Shown piece by piece: positions 1 through 9,254 of a DNA stretch of 64,000 bases. A program made the position numbers and the translations under genes. The stretch spans positions 1-64,000 of the forward strand of contig CASENB010000005.1 of NCBI GenBank assembly GCA_949289305.1, in the 5' to 3' direction. Each line of letters opens with the position of its first letter. Positions within the stretch are counted from its first letter, which is position 1. This DNA is from an uncultured Spirochaetales bacterium (GTDB lineage: Bacteria > Spirochaetota > Spirochaetia > Sphaerochaetales > Sphaerochaetaceae). The notes beneath the pieces were generated by a model. It did no database searches, was not told the DNA's origin, and was given only the letters and a program-made list of their open reading frames with translations.

Positions 1-226
1 CAGTCAAATAGGAAAAACGCGAATTGATTGGAGCTTAGAGTCAAATTCACATATTAGTTCACTTTTCGTCAGCCGATGGATTGTTGGTAGGCTTGCGGGC
101 ATTCCCTCTCCGCGGGCAGTTGCTTCCTTAGCTACCCATACAAGGCTTTGCGACGCCTGAAGAGGCTGTGGGCCGGCCCTGAATGGAACCATTCGGAAGC
201 CGGCGGGCCGGAGTGAGTATCAAGGG

Positions 227-1381
227 TCAGAGGCGGCCAGACAATCCATTTTGAAGTTCCCTGACCTCCTGAAGCTCATCTTTACCCAGATGCAGGTATC
301 TGTCAGTCATGTTCTCTGAAGAATGTCCTATGGTATTGCGGATTATTTCCCCGGAAATTCCTGCGGCTACCATCTGAGTATTGAAATAATGTCTGAACGA
401 ATGGAATGTCAGGATGCGGCCGTCTCCTCCTATGCCGCATCGTGCCATGACATCCTTCAATCGATTGGAAAAGAACCTGTCTTCATAAGGGCGTTTTCCA
501 TCGGGAGAAAAGACATATCGATCTTCATCGCATCGCAAATCTGCCGGTCTTAGCTCCATAAGGAGTTCATACATCCTCTCCGTGATAGAAACAACGCGAG
601 CTTTCCCGCTTTTAGTGGATTTAAGACCTCCGTTATCGGACCAGCTTGAATCTATGACAATGTATCCAGGATGTATTCTTGAAAATCTCAAGGCCCTTAT
701 TTCACCAAGCCTCATTCCTGTGAATGCGGCAAGGAACGATGCCGAATATGCAATCTTTGAGTCCCATTTAAAAGAGAAGATCTTCTGAATCTCTTCAATT
801 GAAAACGCACTTCTCACCTTTTCTTCAGCGATGAGAGGTCTAATCCCATCTGCCGGTGATTTTTCAATCAACCCATCGAACACTGCGACATTAAGCATCT
901 GTTTCAATATCGTAAAGACCTTGTTCGCAGTCGAAGCGGATATCCCGGCCTTATCGGGAAGAGATAGGAGCCACTGGTCGATGTCCTTCCTTCTTATTAG
1001 AGAAAGCCGCTGTTTTCCAAAGACCGGTAGTATGTGTTTCTCCATCGTCTTCCTGTTTGAAAGGCATAAATCGACCGAGTAATGACCGCCTCTTGCAAGT
1101 TTATCCTTGATTATCGGACATGTATCCCAGTTCCAGAAAGGTTCAGAGAACTCCTCGAACGTGATCTTGACCCCTGGATCCGCATCATACAGCAAGGCGC
1201 CCTCATCTATCAGTCTGAGGATATAGTCTACGGCTTCGGATTTCCGTTTCCTACCCGTAGAACGTCTAATCCGTCTGTTCTCCGCATCGTAGGCATAATA
1301 ATACCAGATCCCGCTCTTCAATTTCGTAAGAGTGAAATGGTTCCTATCCTTTTGTCTTTTTCTCCTTCTGATTCCTTCCAT
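227..1381 (-). CDS. Tyrosine recombinase / phage-type integrase
   Basis: Site-specific recombinase of 384 residues that would integrate and excise a mobile element by breaking and rejoining DNA through a tyrosine. An N-terminal basic arm and SAM-like core-binding region (about 75-185) precede the catalytic domain (about 195-375). Seen: first catalytic Arg in FTGMRLGE, a Lys in the following beta turn (STKSGKAR), HSFRHYF (HxxR), GHSS and the nucleophile Tyr in MTDRYLHL, so the active site is complete. It lies just downstream of the 3' end of tRNA-Leu, the usual attachment position for this family, and about 130 bp separates the two. The bases to its left (1-226) are GC-richer than the rest of the window and contain no gene I recognise. 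Inferred: this is one end of an integrated island whose body lies left of the window. Confidence 0.93.
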   Translation of the reverse strand: MEGIRRRKRQKDRNHFTLTKLKSGIWYYYAYDAENRRIRRSTGRKRKSEAVDYILRLIDEGALLYDADPGVKITFEEFSEPFWNWDTCPIIKDKLARGGHYSVDLCLSNRKTMEKHILPVFGKQRLSLIRRKDIDQWLLSLPDKAGISASTANKVFTILKQMLNVAVFDGLIEKSPADGIRPLIAEEKVRSAFSIEEIQKIFSFKWDSKIAYSASFLAAFTGMRLGEIRALRFSRIHPGYIVIDSSWSDNGGLKSTKSGKARVVSITERMYELLMELRPADLRCDEDRYVFSPDGKRPYEDRFFSNRLKDVMARCGIGGDGRILTFHSFRHYFNTQMVAAGISGEIIRNTIGHSSENMTDRYLHLGKDELQEVRELQNGLSGRL

Positions 1382-1462
1382 TTCTCGTCCTCCTGATTTT
1401 CTTATTTGAACCAGTTTTGAGCCGAGTGAGGTGAGACCTCGCTTTTTTCAAATCAGAAGGAA

Positions 1463-1499
1463 ATAAAAATCCTCCTGTTATTTCCTTATAACAAGAGGA
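1463..1499 (-). terminator. Rho-independent terminator after tRNA-Leu
   Basis: Reading the minus strand, CCTCTTGTTAT pairs with ATAACAGGAGG around a 5-nt loop (11 bp with one G-U), followed by ATTTTTATTT. It sits 12 bp past the tRNA 3' end and would end the tRNA transcript before the integrase gene. Confidence 0.65.
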
Positions 1500-1510
1500 G
1501 TTATCAATTT

Positions 1511-1594
1511 TGCGGCCGAGAGAACTCGAATCTCCAAGCCCTTTCAAGCACTAGCACCTCAAGCTAGCGTGTCTACCAATTCCACCACGACCGC
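1511..1594 (-). tRNA. tRNA-Leu (anticodon GAG)
   Basis: The minus strand folds as a class II tRNA: a 7-bp acceptor stem (GCGGTCG with CGGCCGC, one G-U), D-loop containing AATTGGTAGACAC, anticodon stem CTAGC/GCTAG around TTGAGGT giving anticodon GAG, a long variable arm as expected for leucine, and a T-arm with TTCGAGT. Discriminator A is at 1511; no CCA is encoded. The neighbouring integrase suggests its 3' half is an attachment site. Confidence 0.95.
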
Positions 1595-1705
1595 ATTCTA
1601 GCCTTCATTTAGCACAAAGAGAATTTAGCGCATTTCCACTTTGTACGTCAATAGCTTTTTTAGATTTTTATTGCCTTTTTAGCATATCATGATCAAACTA
1701 ATGGT

Positions 1706-2677
1706 ATGAAGGCAATTTTAATCGGAAGTGGTTGGAGAAGTAATTTTTATCATAGAGTCGCAAAAGAGCTGCCGAATCTTTTAAAAATATCTGCAGTTGT
1801 CACACATACAAAAGAAAGAGCATCAGATTTAAAGGCACATGGCCTTAATGCATATTCATCGCTTGCTGATGCCTTAAAAGAAGAGCATGACTACGTAATC
1901 ATAGCAACGCGCTCTACATTTTACTCGGACATGATCGAATCTTATGAAAAAGGTGAAAAGATTATAGCAGAGACTGCGTTTCTTCCATTAAATCAGTATG
2001 AAAGAGAAGCTCTGAGAAAGATAGAAGGTTTTACTGCCGAGCAATATCCCTATACTCCTACATACGCCTCATTGATTACCGCATCAAAGCAGATTGGAGA
2101 AATAGATCAGGTTATGCTTTCTGGCCTTCATAATCATCATGCTATCTCAATTTTAAGAGAGTTAATAACCCTTGATGATATCAAGGCAGAAGAAATTGAA
2201 TTTTTGAACTTCAAATCAAAAGTAGTAAAGACTGGGTCAAGAAGCGGCATCGAACTTAATAATGATGAGGAAGAGTATGAGAGAAAAATCAGACTTTTAA
2301 GATTTAATAGAGCTCTCTATATACATGACTTCTCATCTAACAATTACCATAACGCCCTTTTAGAGAGAAAAGCTGAAATAAGAGGAAGCAAAGGAACGCT
2401 TAATATGGATTATCTTCTTACAACAGATGAAGACGGATATGTTGTTAAACTTCCTTTTACCAGGCATTATGACAGCCTTAATAAAACTTCTGGCTCTCCT
2501 GTCCTCTCTCATATCAGCCTTGGAAAAGACACAATATATAAGAATCCGTTCTATCCTGCGCTTTTAAACGAAGATGAGATTGCAATAGCGACTATAATAA
2601 GGAAAATCGAGAAAAGAAACCGAGTCAAAACCATATCTGAAGGAATTGATGATACAATACTTGGAGAGATGCTGTAA
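1706..2677 (+). CDS. Gfo/Idh/MocA-like NAD(P)-binding oxidoreductase
   Basis: A 323-residue protein whose N-terminus (MKAILIGSGWRSNFY) is a Rossmann beta-alpha-beta start, followed by a VVTHTKERA strand and a VIIATRSTFYSDMI segment typical of the nucleotide-binding half of sugar and amino-sugar dehydrogenases of the Gfo/Idh/MocA group. The C-terminal half would hold the alpha/beta substrate domain but is divergent, and the usual EKP active-site motif is replaced by AETAF. The substrate cannot be told from sequence. No Shine-Dalgarno sequence is visible before the ATG. The gene stands alone, is convergent with asnA, and they share a hairpin between them. Confidence 0.6.
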   Translation: MKAILIGSGWRSNFYHRVAKELPNLLKISAVVTHTKERASDLKAHGLNAYSSLADALKEEHDYVIIATRSTFYSDMIESYEKGEKIIAETAFLPLNQYEREALRKIEGFTAEQYPYTPTYASLITASKQIGEIDQVMLSGLHNHHAISILRELITLDDIKAEEIEFLNFKSKVVKTGSRSGIELNNDEEEYERKIRLLRFNRALYIHDFSSNNYHNALLERKAEIRGSKGTLNMDYLLTTDEDGYVVKLPFTRHYDSLNKTSGSPVLSHISLGKDTIYKNPFYPALLNEDEIAIATIIRKIEKRNRVKTISEGIDDTILGEML

Positions 2678-2745
2678 CGTTATTAAAACGGCTGAGAAAG
2701 AATTACGGATAGGACTACAGGAAACATATGGCAATCTAAAAAATA

Positions 2746-2785
2746 AAAGCCAACAAGACGTGATTCTCATTGGCTTTATTGCTTT
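2746..2785 (+). terminator. Terminator between the oxidoreductase and asnA
   Basis: AAAGCCAA (2746-2753) pairs with TTGGCTTT (2770-2777) and is followed by ATTGCTTTTTTT. It lies between two convergent genes and probably serves the plus-strand one. Confidence 0.65.
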
Positions 2786-2787
2786 TT

Positions 2788-3816
2788 TTAAATAAGGTAA
2801 ATTCCTTTTTCCTTTGCCTCTGCTCTTGTTTCATCGCTCCAGACAGATGCTTGAACTTCTCCGATATGGCACTTATGAAGCAGAAGCATGCAAAGTCTTG
2901 ACTGCCCTATTCCGCCTCCTATCGTCTCTGGATACTCTCCATTTAATAAGCGTTTATGCCAGTAAAGCTCTTTTCTTTCATTTAAGTTTTTCATCTCAAG
3001 CTGTCTTAGAAGAGCTTCCTTATTTACCCTTATGCCCATAGAAGACAGTTCTAATGAATCGTTACGGACTCTGTCGTATACGATAATATCACCGTTCAAG
3101 CCATGGTAGCCATTAACGCTCTCTGTCGACCAGTCATCGTAATCAGGGGCCCTTAAGGAATGAGGAACGCCGTTTTTAAGAGGATATCCAATTCCGATAA
3201 TAAAAACTGCGCCGTATTTTTTAGCAGCCGCCTTCTCTCTTTCATTGCTGCTAAGATCAGGATACTCATTCTCCAGATCTTCGCTATGAATGAATGTGAT
3301 CTCCTCTGGTAGATAATCTTCCAGCTCGCTGTAGCTTTCGCTAAGCATGAAGCTTGTTCTTTTTATGGCATCGTAAATTTCTTTAACTGTAGTCTTAAGG
3401 GTTTCAAGGTTTCTGTCTTTTTCGTCAATGACCTTCTCCCAGTCCCACTGGTCAACGTATACAGAGTGTATAGGATCCACCGTGTCGTCGGGACGAAGAG
3501 CGTTCATATCGGTATAGATTCCCCTTCCCCTTTTATAGCCGTAATCGGCAAGCGCCATCCTCTTCCATTTTGCAAGAGATTGGACGATCTCCATCTTTCT
3601 AGATCCTAGGGCAGTTACTTCAAAACTAACAGGTTTTTCTACCCCGTTCAAATCGTCGTTGATACCGCATCCAGCCTCTACAAAAAGAGGGCTTGTAAGC
3701 CTTGTAAGTTTTAGAGATGATGAAAGCTCCTTTTCAAACGTGTCCTTACAAAGTTTAATCGCTTTTTCAGTATCCTTAGGATTGAGTATGCTCTTATAAT
3801 CTTTTACAAATTCCAT
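2788..3816 (-). CDS. asnA: Aspartate--ammonia ligase (asparagine synthetase A)
   Basis: Makes asparagine from aspartate, ammonia and ATP in the cytoplasm. The 342-residue product matches the AsnA family (normally about 330) along its length: an early SPLFVEAGCGINDDLNG segment, the EKPVSFEV stretch, WKRMALADYG, a YTDMNALRPDD loop, SVYVDQWDWEK and a C-terminal GGGIGQSRLCMLLLHK motif 3 resembling class II tRNA synthetases, to which the family is related. It uses free ammonia rather than glutamine, fitting growth in an ammonia-rich gut. It is monocistronic here; asnS lies 5.4 kb away. Confidence 0.93.
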   Translation of the reverse strand: MEFVKDYKSILNPKDTEKAIKLCKDTFEKELSSSLKLTRLTSPLFVEAGCGINDDLNGVEKPVSFEVTALGSRKMEIVQSLAKWKRMALADYGYKRGRGIYTDMNALRPDDTVDPIHSVYVDQWDWEKVIDEKDRNLETLKTTVKEIYDAIKRTSFMLSESYSELEDYLPEEITFIHSEDLENEYPDLSSNEREKAAAKKYGAVFIIGIGYPLKNGVPHSLRAPDYDDWSTESVNGYHGLNGDIIVYDRVRNDSLELSSMGIRVNKEALLRQLEMKNLNERKELYWHKRLLNGEYPETIGGGIGQSRLCMLLLHKCHIGEVQASVWSDETRAEAKEKGIYLI

Positions 3817-3884
3817 TTTCTTTTCCTCTTGATATTACTAAGCTAATATATAAAAATTGTCTAAATTATGAAAGAGAGGAATTT

Positions 3885-4319
3885 ATGAAAGCTAAAGTAA
3901 TTGGAGAATTTAAAAAATTCATTGCAAGAGGAAATGTAATAGACCTTGCAGTAGGCGTAATCATAGGCTCTGCATTCACAGCTATTACGAACAGCGTTGT
4001 AAACGACATTATAATGCCTATAGTAGGAATTCTTACAGGCGGCGTAGATTTTTCAGACATGAGAATCGTTTTAAAGCCTGCAACCGAAACGGCAGCCGAA
4101 GTCGCAATACGCTATGGCGCGTTAATCAATTCTGTTTTGAACTTTCTAATTGTCTCAATTGTAATCTTTTGCATGATTAAAAGCATTAATACATTAAAGG
4201 ACAAGACAAAAAAAGAAGAAGAAGAGGCAGAAAAAAGCAATGTGCCGCCAAAGAAAGCAGATGATGTGCTACTTCTTGAGGAGATAAGGGACCTTTTAAA
4301 GGAAAAAAACAAAAACTAG
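3885..4319 (+). CDS. mscL: Large-conductance mechanosensitive channel
   Basis: Inner-membrane pore that opens under membrane tension to release solutes after hypo-osmotic shock. 144 residues, the usual length. Seen: an amphipathic N-terminus, first transmembrane helix with the pore-lining NVIDLAVGVIIGSAFTAI segment, the conserved DIIMPIVG loop, second helix LNFLIVSIVIFCMIK, and a C-terminal charged helical bundle (KEEEEAEK ... LLEEIRDLLKE). A GAGAGGA ribosome-binding site precedes the ATG by six bases. Confidence 0.95.
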   Translation: MKAKVIGEFKKFIARGNVIDLAVGVIIGSAFTAITNSVVNDIIMPIVGILTGGVDFSDMRIVLKPATETAAEVAIRYGALINSVLNFLIVSIVIFCMIKSINTLKDKTKKEEEEAEKSNVPPKKADDVLLLEEIRDLLKEKNKN

Positions 4320-4392
4320 TCGGAATTCTACAATTTAAAACTTTATTTAACAAAGAGTTAAACAGACCGTCTTAAAATTTTCATGCTTTGTA

Positions 4393-4421
4393 TTGACAAT
4401 AAAATCACATTTAATTATATT
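4393..4421 (+). promoter_or_regulatory. Sigma-70-type promoter
   Basis: TTGACA (4393-4398), 17 bp spacer, TATATT (4416-4421). It fixes the start of the following small gene at 4468 rather than any upstream in-frame codon, because the upstream reading frame begins inside the -35 box. Confidence 0.7.
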
Positions 4422-4467
4422 CATCTCGACAAAAGAGGTTTACTTTAAATTTTGGAGTTTTATTGTT

Positions 4468-4758
4468 ATGAAAAAGTTCAATGAAGTTCTGATTGAGAAG
4501 AAGACCAAAGGCGCATTCAGAAAGGAAGAAATCCCTTCCGTATACGCCTTAGTAGAATGTTATAGAAGATATCAGAGCGAAAATTTCGGTCGAAAACTCG
4601 ACTTTAGAAAAGCCCTAAACGAATTCATAGAGCTTATTTATCTTCCAATCTCTAGCGAAATCAAAGAGAAAGATAAAAAAAGCTTCTATTCCGAATTCAT
4701 GGACAAGACTTTCAAGACCCTTGACAGGGACAGAAGGGCAAGCGAGATTACAGCTTAG
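4468..4758 (+). CDS. Hypothetical protein, 96 residues
   Basis: I do not recognise this protein. It starts at ATG 4468 behind GGAG (10 nt spacing) and a consensus-like promoter at 4393-4421. It is basic and mixed alpha-helical (MKKFNEVLIEKKTKGAFRK ... LDFRKALNEFIELIYLPI) with no membrane segment and no cysteines. Its last 11 bases overlap the end of the convergent DJ-1-family gene. A small regulatory or nucleic-acid-binding role is possible but not shown. Confidence 0.6.
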   Translation: MKKFNEVLIEKKTKGAFRKEEIPSVYALVECYRRYQSENFGRKLDFRKALNEFIELIYLPISSEIKEKDKKSFYSEFMDKTFKTLDRDRRASEITA

Positions 4759-5305
4759 TATAGTAGATGGCAGATGCAACTTCATCTGCCTTTTCTTTTG
4801 ATACGGCAGTCTCGATGATCATAAGAGCAAGATCTATAGCATAAGCGGCGCTCTTTGCTGTTATTATATTGCCATCCTTCACGACACCGTCAGAGAGGAA
4901 ATCTTTCTTCTCGCAATTATCTTCGCTTCCAGGATAGCATGTGGCCTTTTTACCATCTAATAGTCCGAGATTTGCTAGAACTACAGCAGGAGCTGCGCAT
5001 ATTGCCGATACTATCTTATTCTCGCTATTTGCTTTTATTACAGCTTCGTTGACTGCCCAGCACTGACTTAAATTCAAAGATCCCGGCATACCGCCAGGAA
5101 GGAAATAAATATCATAAGACGACGTGTCGATGCCATCTATCTTAACATCAGCTATTAAATTCACTTTATGGGAACTTTCTACGCACAGATCGTCATCGAT
5201 CGAACATATGGTGACATCAAGTCCTGCACGCCTTAAAAGGTCGATAGGGATTACGGCTTCGCTCTCTTCAAACCCATTTGCTAAAAATACGATTGCTTTT
5301 TTCAT
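4748..5305 (-). CDS. DJ-1/PfpI family protein
   Basis: 185-residue cytoplasmic protein of the DJ-1 (ThiJ) class, small alpha/beta proteins that act as deglycases, chaperones or redox sensors. Seen: start AIVFLANGFEESEAV containing the conserved Glu, the YFLPGGMPGS loop, and the nucleophile elbow SAICAAPAVVL with the reactive Cys, the order found in DJ-1 itself. Its start codon overlaps the stop of the DAHP synthase gene by 4 nt, so the two are co-transcribed. The exact reaction is not predictable. Confidence 0.85.
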   Translation of the reverse strand: MKKAIVFLANGFEESEAVIPIDLLRRAGLDVTICSIDDDLCVESSHKVNLIADVKIDGIDTSSYDIYFLPGGMPGSLNLSQCWAVNEAVIKANSENKIVSAICAAPAVVLANLGLLDGKKATCYPGSEDNCEKKDFLSDGVVKDGNIITAKSAAYAIDLALMIIETAVSKEKADEVASAIYYTKL

Positions 5306-6381
5306 AATACTTCCAGCACTCCTCCTTTCTTATCGGCATCCTCAAGGATTTTAGCCGCATTTGTCAATATCCTCTCTGTCTCAGACCATCCTATGCAGGC
5401 ATCTGTTACAGATACCCCGTACTTCAAATCTTCCTTGCAGCTTGAAATCTTCTGCGCACCCTCGTAAAGGTTGCTCTCAAGCATGAATCCTTTGATCTTG
5501 CCACATCCCCATGCGACCTGATCTATGACGCTTCTTAAAACCCTTTTCTGCCTCGTATAATCCTTTCTGCTGTTTGCATGCGAACAGTCGATTATCAGAG
5601 CCTCTTTAAGGCCCATTTTTTTTAGTTCTTCTACTGCATGTTCGACTTCGTCTTCGTAGTAGTTAGGACCGCTTTCGCCCCCTCTTAAGATCAAATGCCC
5701 AGCATCGTTTCCCGTCGTTTTAAAAACAGAAGCAAGGCCGTCTTTTGAAATGCCTATGAACGTAGCTTCGCTCTCTGCGCTCTTAATAGCGTTTATAGCG
5801 CTCATTATCTCACCGCTAGTACCGTTTTTAAAACCGACTGCAACAGAAAGTCCGGAAGCTAGATTCCTGTGCGTCTGACTCTCTGTGGTACGTGCTCCAA
5901 TACTGGACCATGACATGATCTCGTCTATATACTGCGGGATAATCGGATCAAGAACTTCGCATCCTACAGGAAGGCCAAGCTCAGTAATGTCTATTAAAAG
6001 CTTTCTTGCGCACATTATCCCTCTTTCTATGTTTCCTGATCCATCCATATCCGGATCTAGAATAAGGCCCTTCCAGCCTATCGTTGTTCTAGGCTTTTCA
6101 AAATACGTCCTCATTACGATGAAGAACCTATCTTTTAATTTATCGCTTAAATCTTTTAATTTCGTCGCATACTCTATTGCTGCTTTCGGATCATGGATGC
6201 TGCAAGGGCCGACGATTGCAAGAAGACGTTTGTCACGTCCGAAAATTATATCGTTTACCTGTTCCCTGTAACTTAGGATCCTCTCCCTATCAAAAGAAGA
6301 AAGAGGAATCAGTTTTGCTATCTCATTCGGGCTTTTTAAATCAAGCCTCTCTTTTATTCTTAAATCTTGTGACTCAACCAT
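5302..6381 (-). CDS. aroF: 3-deoxy-7-phosphoheptulonate (DAHP) synthase, class I
   Basis: First step of the shikimate pathway: phosphoenolpyruvate plus erythrose-4-phosphate to DAHP. 359 residues, matching the E. coli AroF/G/H type. Seen: LLAIVGPCSIHDPKAAIEYA, the metal/PEP loop RTYFEKPRTTIGWKGLI, DPDMDGSG, ARTTESQTHR, VGFKNGTSG, ILRGG and DCSHANSRKDY. Which aromatic amino acid inhibits it cannot be read, so the isozyme letter is arbitrary. It would feed the trp operon, which is broken in this window, as well as Phe and Tyr synthesis. Confidence 0.93.
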   Translation of the reverse strand: MVESQDLRIKERLDLKSPNEIAKLIPLSSFDRERILSYREQVNDIIFGRDKRLLAIVGPCSIHDPKAAIEYATKLKDLSDKLKDRFFIVMRTYFEKPRTTIGWKGLILDPDMDGSGNIERGIMCARKLLIDITELGLPVGCEVLDPIIPQYIDEIMSWSSIGARTTESQTHRNLASGLSVAVGFKNGTSGEIMSAINAIKSAESEATFIGISKDGLASVFKTTGNDAGHLILRGGESGPNYYEDEVEHAVEELKKMGLKEALIIDCSHANSRKDYTRQKRVLRSVIDQVAWGCGKIKGFMLESNLYEGAQKISSCKEDLKYGVSVTDACIGWSETERILTNAAKILEDADKKGGVLEVL

Positions 6382-6414
6382 AATGGTATTATAAGAAAAA
6401 GAGAGGCTTTTGTC

Positions 6415-8208
6415 TTATTTTTCATCACCTTTCTTTTCGTCTTTTTGCTTCTTTTTCGGATAGAGGAATCTCTTGATCTTTTGCGTCGGAGTCCTCTCGA
6501 ACGGTTCATCCTGAAGCTTTGTCTCGTTTAGACGCGAATAAGCGCTAAGCTGTTCATTTATCGTCTTTCTAAGCCCTTTAACATACTTTTCTGCCTCTTT
6601 TTTAGCCTCTTCAATATCGATTTTCAGTCTCTTGCTCATTAAGTCCAAATCGACCTTAATTAACGCTATAAGTCCTGCATCGGACGGTACGACGAGGCTC
6701 TCTTCAACATATTCCTGACTGTTAATTAGACTTTCTATCGGCTCCGGATAGATATTTTCTCCAGCAGGCCCTAATATCATAGTCTTAGAACGTCCTTTTA
6801 TAGACAGGCGGCCTTTTCCATCTATAAGACCGAGATCTCCTGTTCTAAAATATCCGTCTTCTCTAAATACTTCGCTGTTAAGATCTGGACGCTTATAATA
6901 TCCTTTCATAACGTTTGGGCCTTTTACAAGAATCTCCCCTACGCCCTCATCATTCTTATTCTCCAAAACTACATCATCATCTATAACGATTTTCCCTACA
7001 AATCCCGGCTTATGATCCCGTTTTCTAGGTCCGCATCCAGCAATCAACGGACTTGTTTCAGTCAAACCGTATCCGATCGCATAAGGAAATGACGCCTTGT
7101 ATAAAAACTGCTCCACTTCTGCATCAAGCGGAGCTCCGCCAATACCGAAAAATTTAAGCCTATGGCCGAATGTCGCTTTTATCTTGCGTCCTATCGTCCT
7201 ATAGACAAAAGAAGAGATCAAAGGATATTTGATGAGTTTCTGTATCTTTTCGCTCTTTAATGCAGGAAGGACTGCAGAACGGTAGACCTTCTCTATTAAA
7301 AGAGGAACGGTCAGCATTACATGAGGCCTCACCTCGCTCAATGCAGGAAGAAGTATTGATACAGCCGGCGGCTTGCCAAGGAATGTTATCTCCATGCCTT
7401 TCAAAAGAGGAAGAAGCTGCCCTATCGTAAACTCATATACGTGGCTCATAGGAAGGATCGAGAGCGTCTTATCGCCTTTATTAAGCTTTACATATACGTC
7501 AGTATTCAAATCAGCGCATCTGAGCAGATTCATGTGGCTTAGCTCTACGCCCTTGCTTGATCCTGTCGTACCGCTTGTATAGATTATCGAAGCAGTGTCG
7601 CTTTCATTTACTTCGATGCTCTTTATATTTTTTAAATCGAATTTGGCATTCACCATGCTAAAACCTGGAGAATGCATAAATGACGTGCCGTTTTCTAGCA
7701 CGATGTTCTTTGGAATGTGGAACATATCCTCTATTCGGAATATATCAAGGTTCTCAGTTGCATCTTTTATCTTTTCAAACTGTTTTGAATTGATAAAAAT
7801 TCCTTTCGCCTGACTATGGGTGATAATCGCTTCTGCTTCCCTAAACGAAAAATCAGGGAGAATAGGCACTGCAATTATCCCTATATAAGTTAACGAGGCA
7901 TATGCGACCATCCAGTTGATAGTGCTTTCAGCCATTATTGCAACCTTATCCCCCTTTTCATAGCCAATAGAAATTAAATACGAGGATGCAGCCCTCACAT
8001 TCTTTTGAAACTGCAAGTATGTAAGCTCCTCGTCGCTTCTGAAGATCTTGTACATGCATCTTTTGCCATACCTTGCGCTTACAATGTCAACAAAAGATCT
8101 GAAAGTATAGCTGTCAAGGCATTTCATCTTAAGCCCGTCAGCTCTTTTAATTTTCTTGAAATATCGATCGTTATACTTAGAAATCTTCTCTTTACTCGTC
8201 TTTTTCAT
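6415..8208 (-). CDS. Long-chain fatty acid--CoA ligase (AMP-forming)
   Basis: 597-residue adenylate-forming enzyme that activates fatty acids to acyl-AMP and then acyl-CoA, probably at the inner membrane face. Seen: P-loop IIYTSGTTGSSKGVELSH, FGIGGAPLDAE, the A5 motif YGLTETSPLI, YFRTGDLGLID and the terminal KIKRF lysine. The C-terminus is strongly basic (KKKQKDEKKG). It overlaps the upstream metallo-hydrolase gene by 17 nt, indicating translational coupling. Two further, more closely related members lie at 13.9-17.5 kb, so this genome carries at least three local copies of the class. Confidence 0.9.
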   Translation of the reverse strand: MKKTSKEKISKYNDRYFKKIKRADGLKMKCLDSYTFRSFVDIVSARYGKRCMYKIFRSDEELTYLQFQKNVRAASSYLISIGYEKGDKVAIMAESTINWMVAYASLTYIGIIAVPILPDFSFREAEAIITHSQAKGIFINSKQFEKIKDATENLDIFRIEDMFHIPKNIVLENGTSFMHSPGFSMVNAKFDLKNIKSIEVNESDTASIIYTSGTTGSSKGVELSHMNLLRCADLNTDVYVKLNKGDKTLSILPMSHVYEFTIGQLLPLLKGMEITFLGKPPAVSILLPALSEVRPHVMLTVPLLIEKVYRSAVLPALKSEKIQKLIKYPLISSFVYRTIGRKIKATFGHRLKFFGIGGAPLDAEVEQFLYKASFPYAIGYGLTETSPLIAGCGPRKRDHKPGFVGKIVIDDDVVLENKNDEGVGEILVKGPNVMKGYYKRPDLNSEVFREDGYFRTGDLGLIDGKGRLSIKGRSKTMILGPAGENIYPEPIESLINSQEYVEESLVVPSDAGLIALIKVDLDLMSKRLKIDIEEAKKEAEKYVKGLRKTINEQLSAYSRLNETKLQDEPFERTPTQKIKRFLYPKKKQKDEKKGDEK

Positions 8209-8977
8209 CTAAAACACCACCATAGCATTCGCCTCTAGAACAGACGGTTACGAAAATACCGCTGCTTAAGGCTTTATCCATTTCGCTCTTTACTTTTTCT
8301 TCACTGTTGTTATTATCGCTTAAATGTATTAAATACACTTTAGATCTGAGTTTCGCATGCTGCTTTAAAAAGAATGCAGCCTCATCATTTGAAAGATGTC
8401 CGTAGGATCCTGATATCCTGTCCTGAAGCTTCTTTGGATACGGCCCTGCCTTTAACATCTCTTTATCGTAATTGCTCTCAAGGAATATCAGGTCGCTGCC
8501 TTCAATATCATTGTGGGCATCATATGGGATCTGCCCAGTGTCGGTCATTAAGAAAATTTTATAATACTGGTTTTTGATCGTATAAAAAGATGATCCCGGA
8601 CAGTCATGATAAGTTCTTCCGCTTTTAATTATGAAATTTCCAATATCAATCTCATCCTTATGCGTGAATGGAACAATACTCTCCTTACTTATTCTAAGTT
8701 TCTGTATCACCGAATCATTTGCCGTAAGAGAGACGATTGAAAGATATATCGGTATGTCAAGCTTCCTTGCAGTAACACCAGCCCCTTTGCTGTGGTCAGG
8801 ATGAAGGTGAGTCAGAAATATCGCTTTAACAGAACTTACAGGAATCGAATGGGCATTAAGCCTTTTTTCAAATCCTGTGTACGTAAGCCCCTGATCTATG
8901 ATTATCGTATCTTTTCCATCGTAAAAGGCATAGCTGTTACCGACGCTTCCTGATGAGAGTACCAAATATTGAATCAA
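8192..8977 (-). CDS. Metallo-beta-lactamase-fold hydrolase, YycJ/WalJ-like
   Basis: 261-residue zinc hydrolase, probably a nuclease or phosphodiesterase by family. Seen: VLSSGSVGNSYAF near the start, the metal site THLHPDHSKG, RTYHDCPGSS, MTDTGQIP and LIHLSDNN, the order of YycJ-type proteins. I chose the TTG at 8975-8977: it has GGAG six bases upstream and puts the first strand (IQYLVLSSGS) where family members begin. A GTG at 9011-9013 in the same frame lacks any ribosome-binding site. Its 3' end overlaps the acyl-CoA ligase by 17 nt. Confidence 0.8.
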   Translation of the reverse strand: MIQYLVLSSGSVGNSYAFYDGKDTIIIDQGLTYTGFEKRLNAHSIPVSSVKAIFLTHLHPDHSKGAGVTARKLDIPIYLSIVSLTANDSVIQKLRISKESIVPFTHKDEIDIGNFIIKSGRTYHDCPGSSFYTIKNQYYKIFLMTDTGQIPYDAHNDIEGSDLIFLESNYDKEMLKAGPYPKKLQDRISGSYGHLSNDEAAFFLKQHAKLRSKVYLIHLSDNNNSEEKVKSEMDKALSSGIFVTVCSRGECYGGVLDEKDE

Positions 8978-9254
8978 ACCAAACTCCAAAATATTTTTGC
9001 TAGAATAATCCACTTAAAATGCTAAAACAACATTTAAGAGATTATATTTTAGCAAAATAAGTAAAAATAATCAGGAAAAAAGCCTCTAGTTAATCCTCAC
9101 CATTTCAAACTTATTTATATAATTATACATCAAATGTTCTATTATTCTGCATATTAGATATACTTATCTGCTTTTTGCGCGTATTTAATATATTGCCAAA
9201 AACTCTCTTATAGTGGTAAATTCACTTTAATATTTTCAAGCGAGGAATATATAT

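Noticed and set aside
4..192. Minus-strand open frame of 62 codons at the window edge
   Set aside because: GC-rich, no recognisable motif and no ribosome-binding site; more likely the island's non-coding edge.
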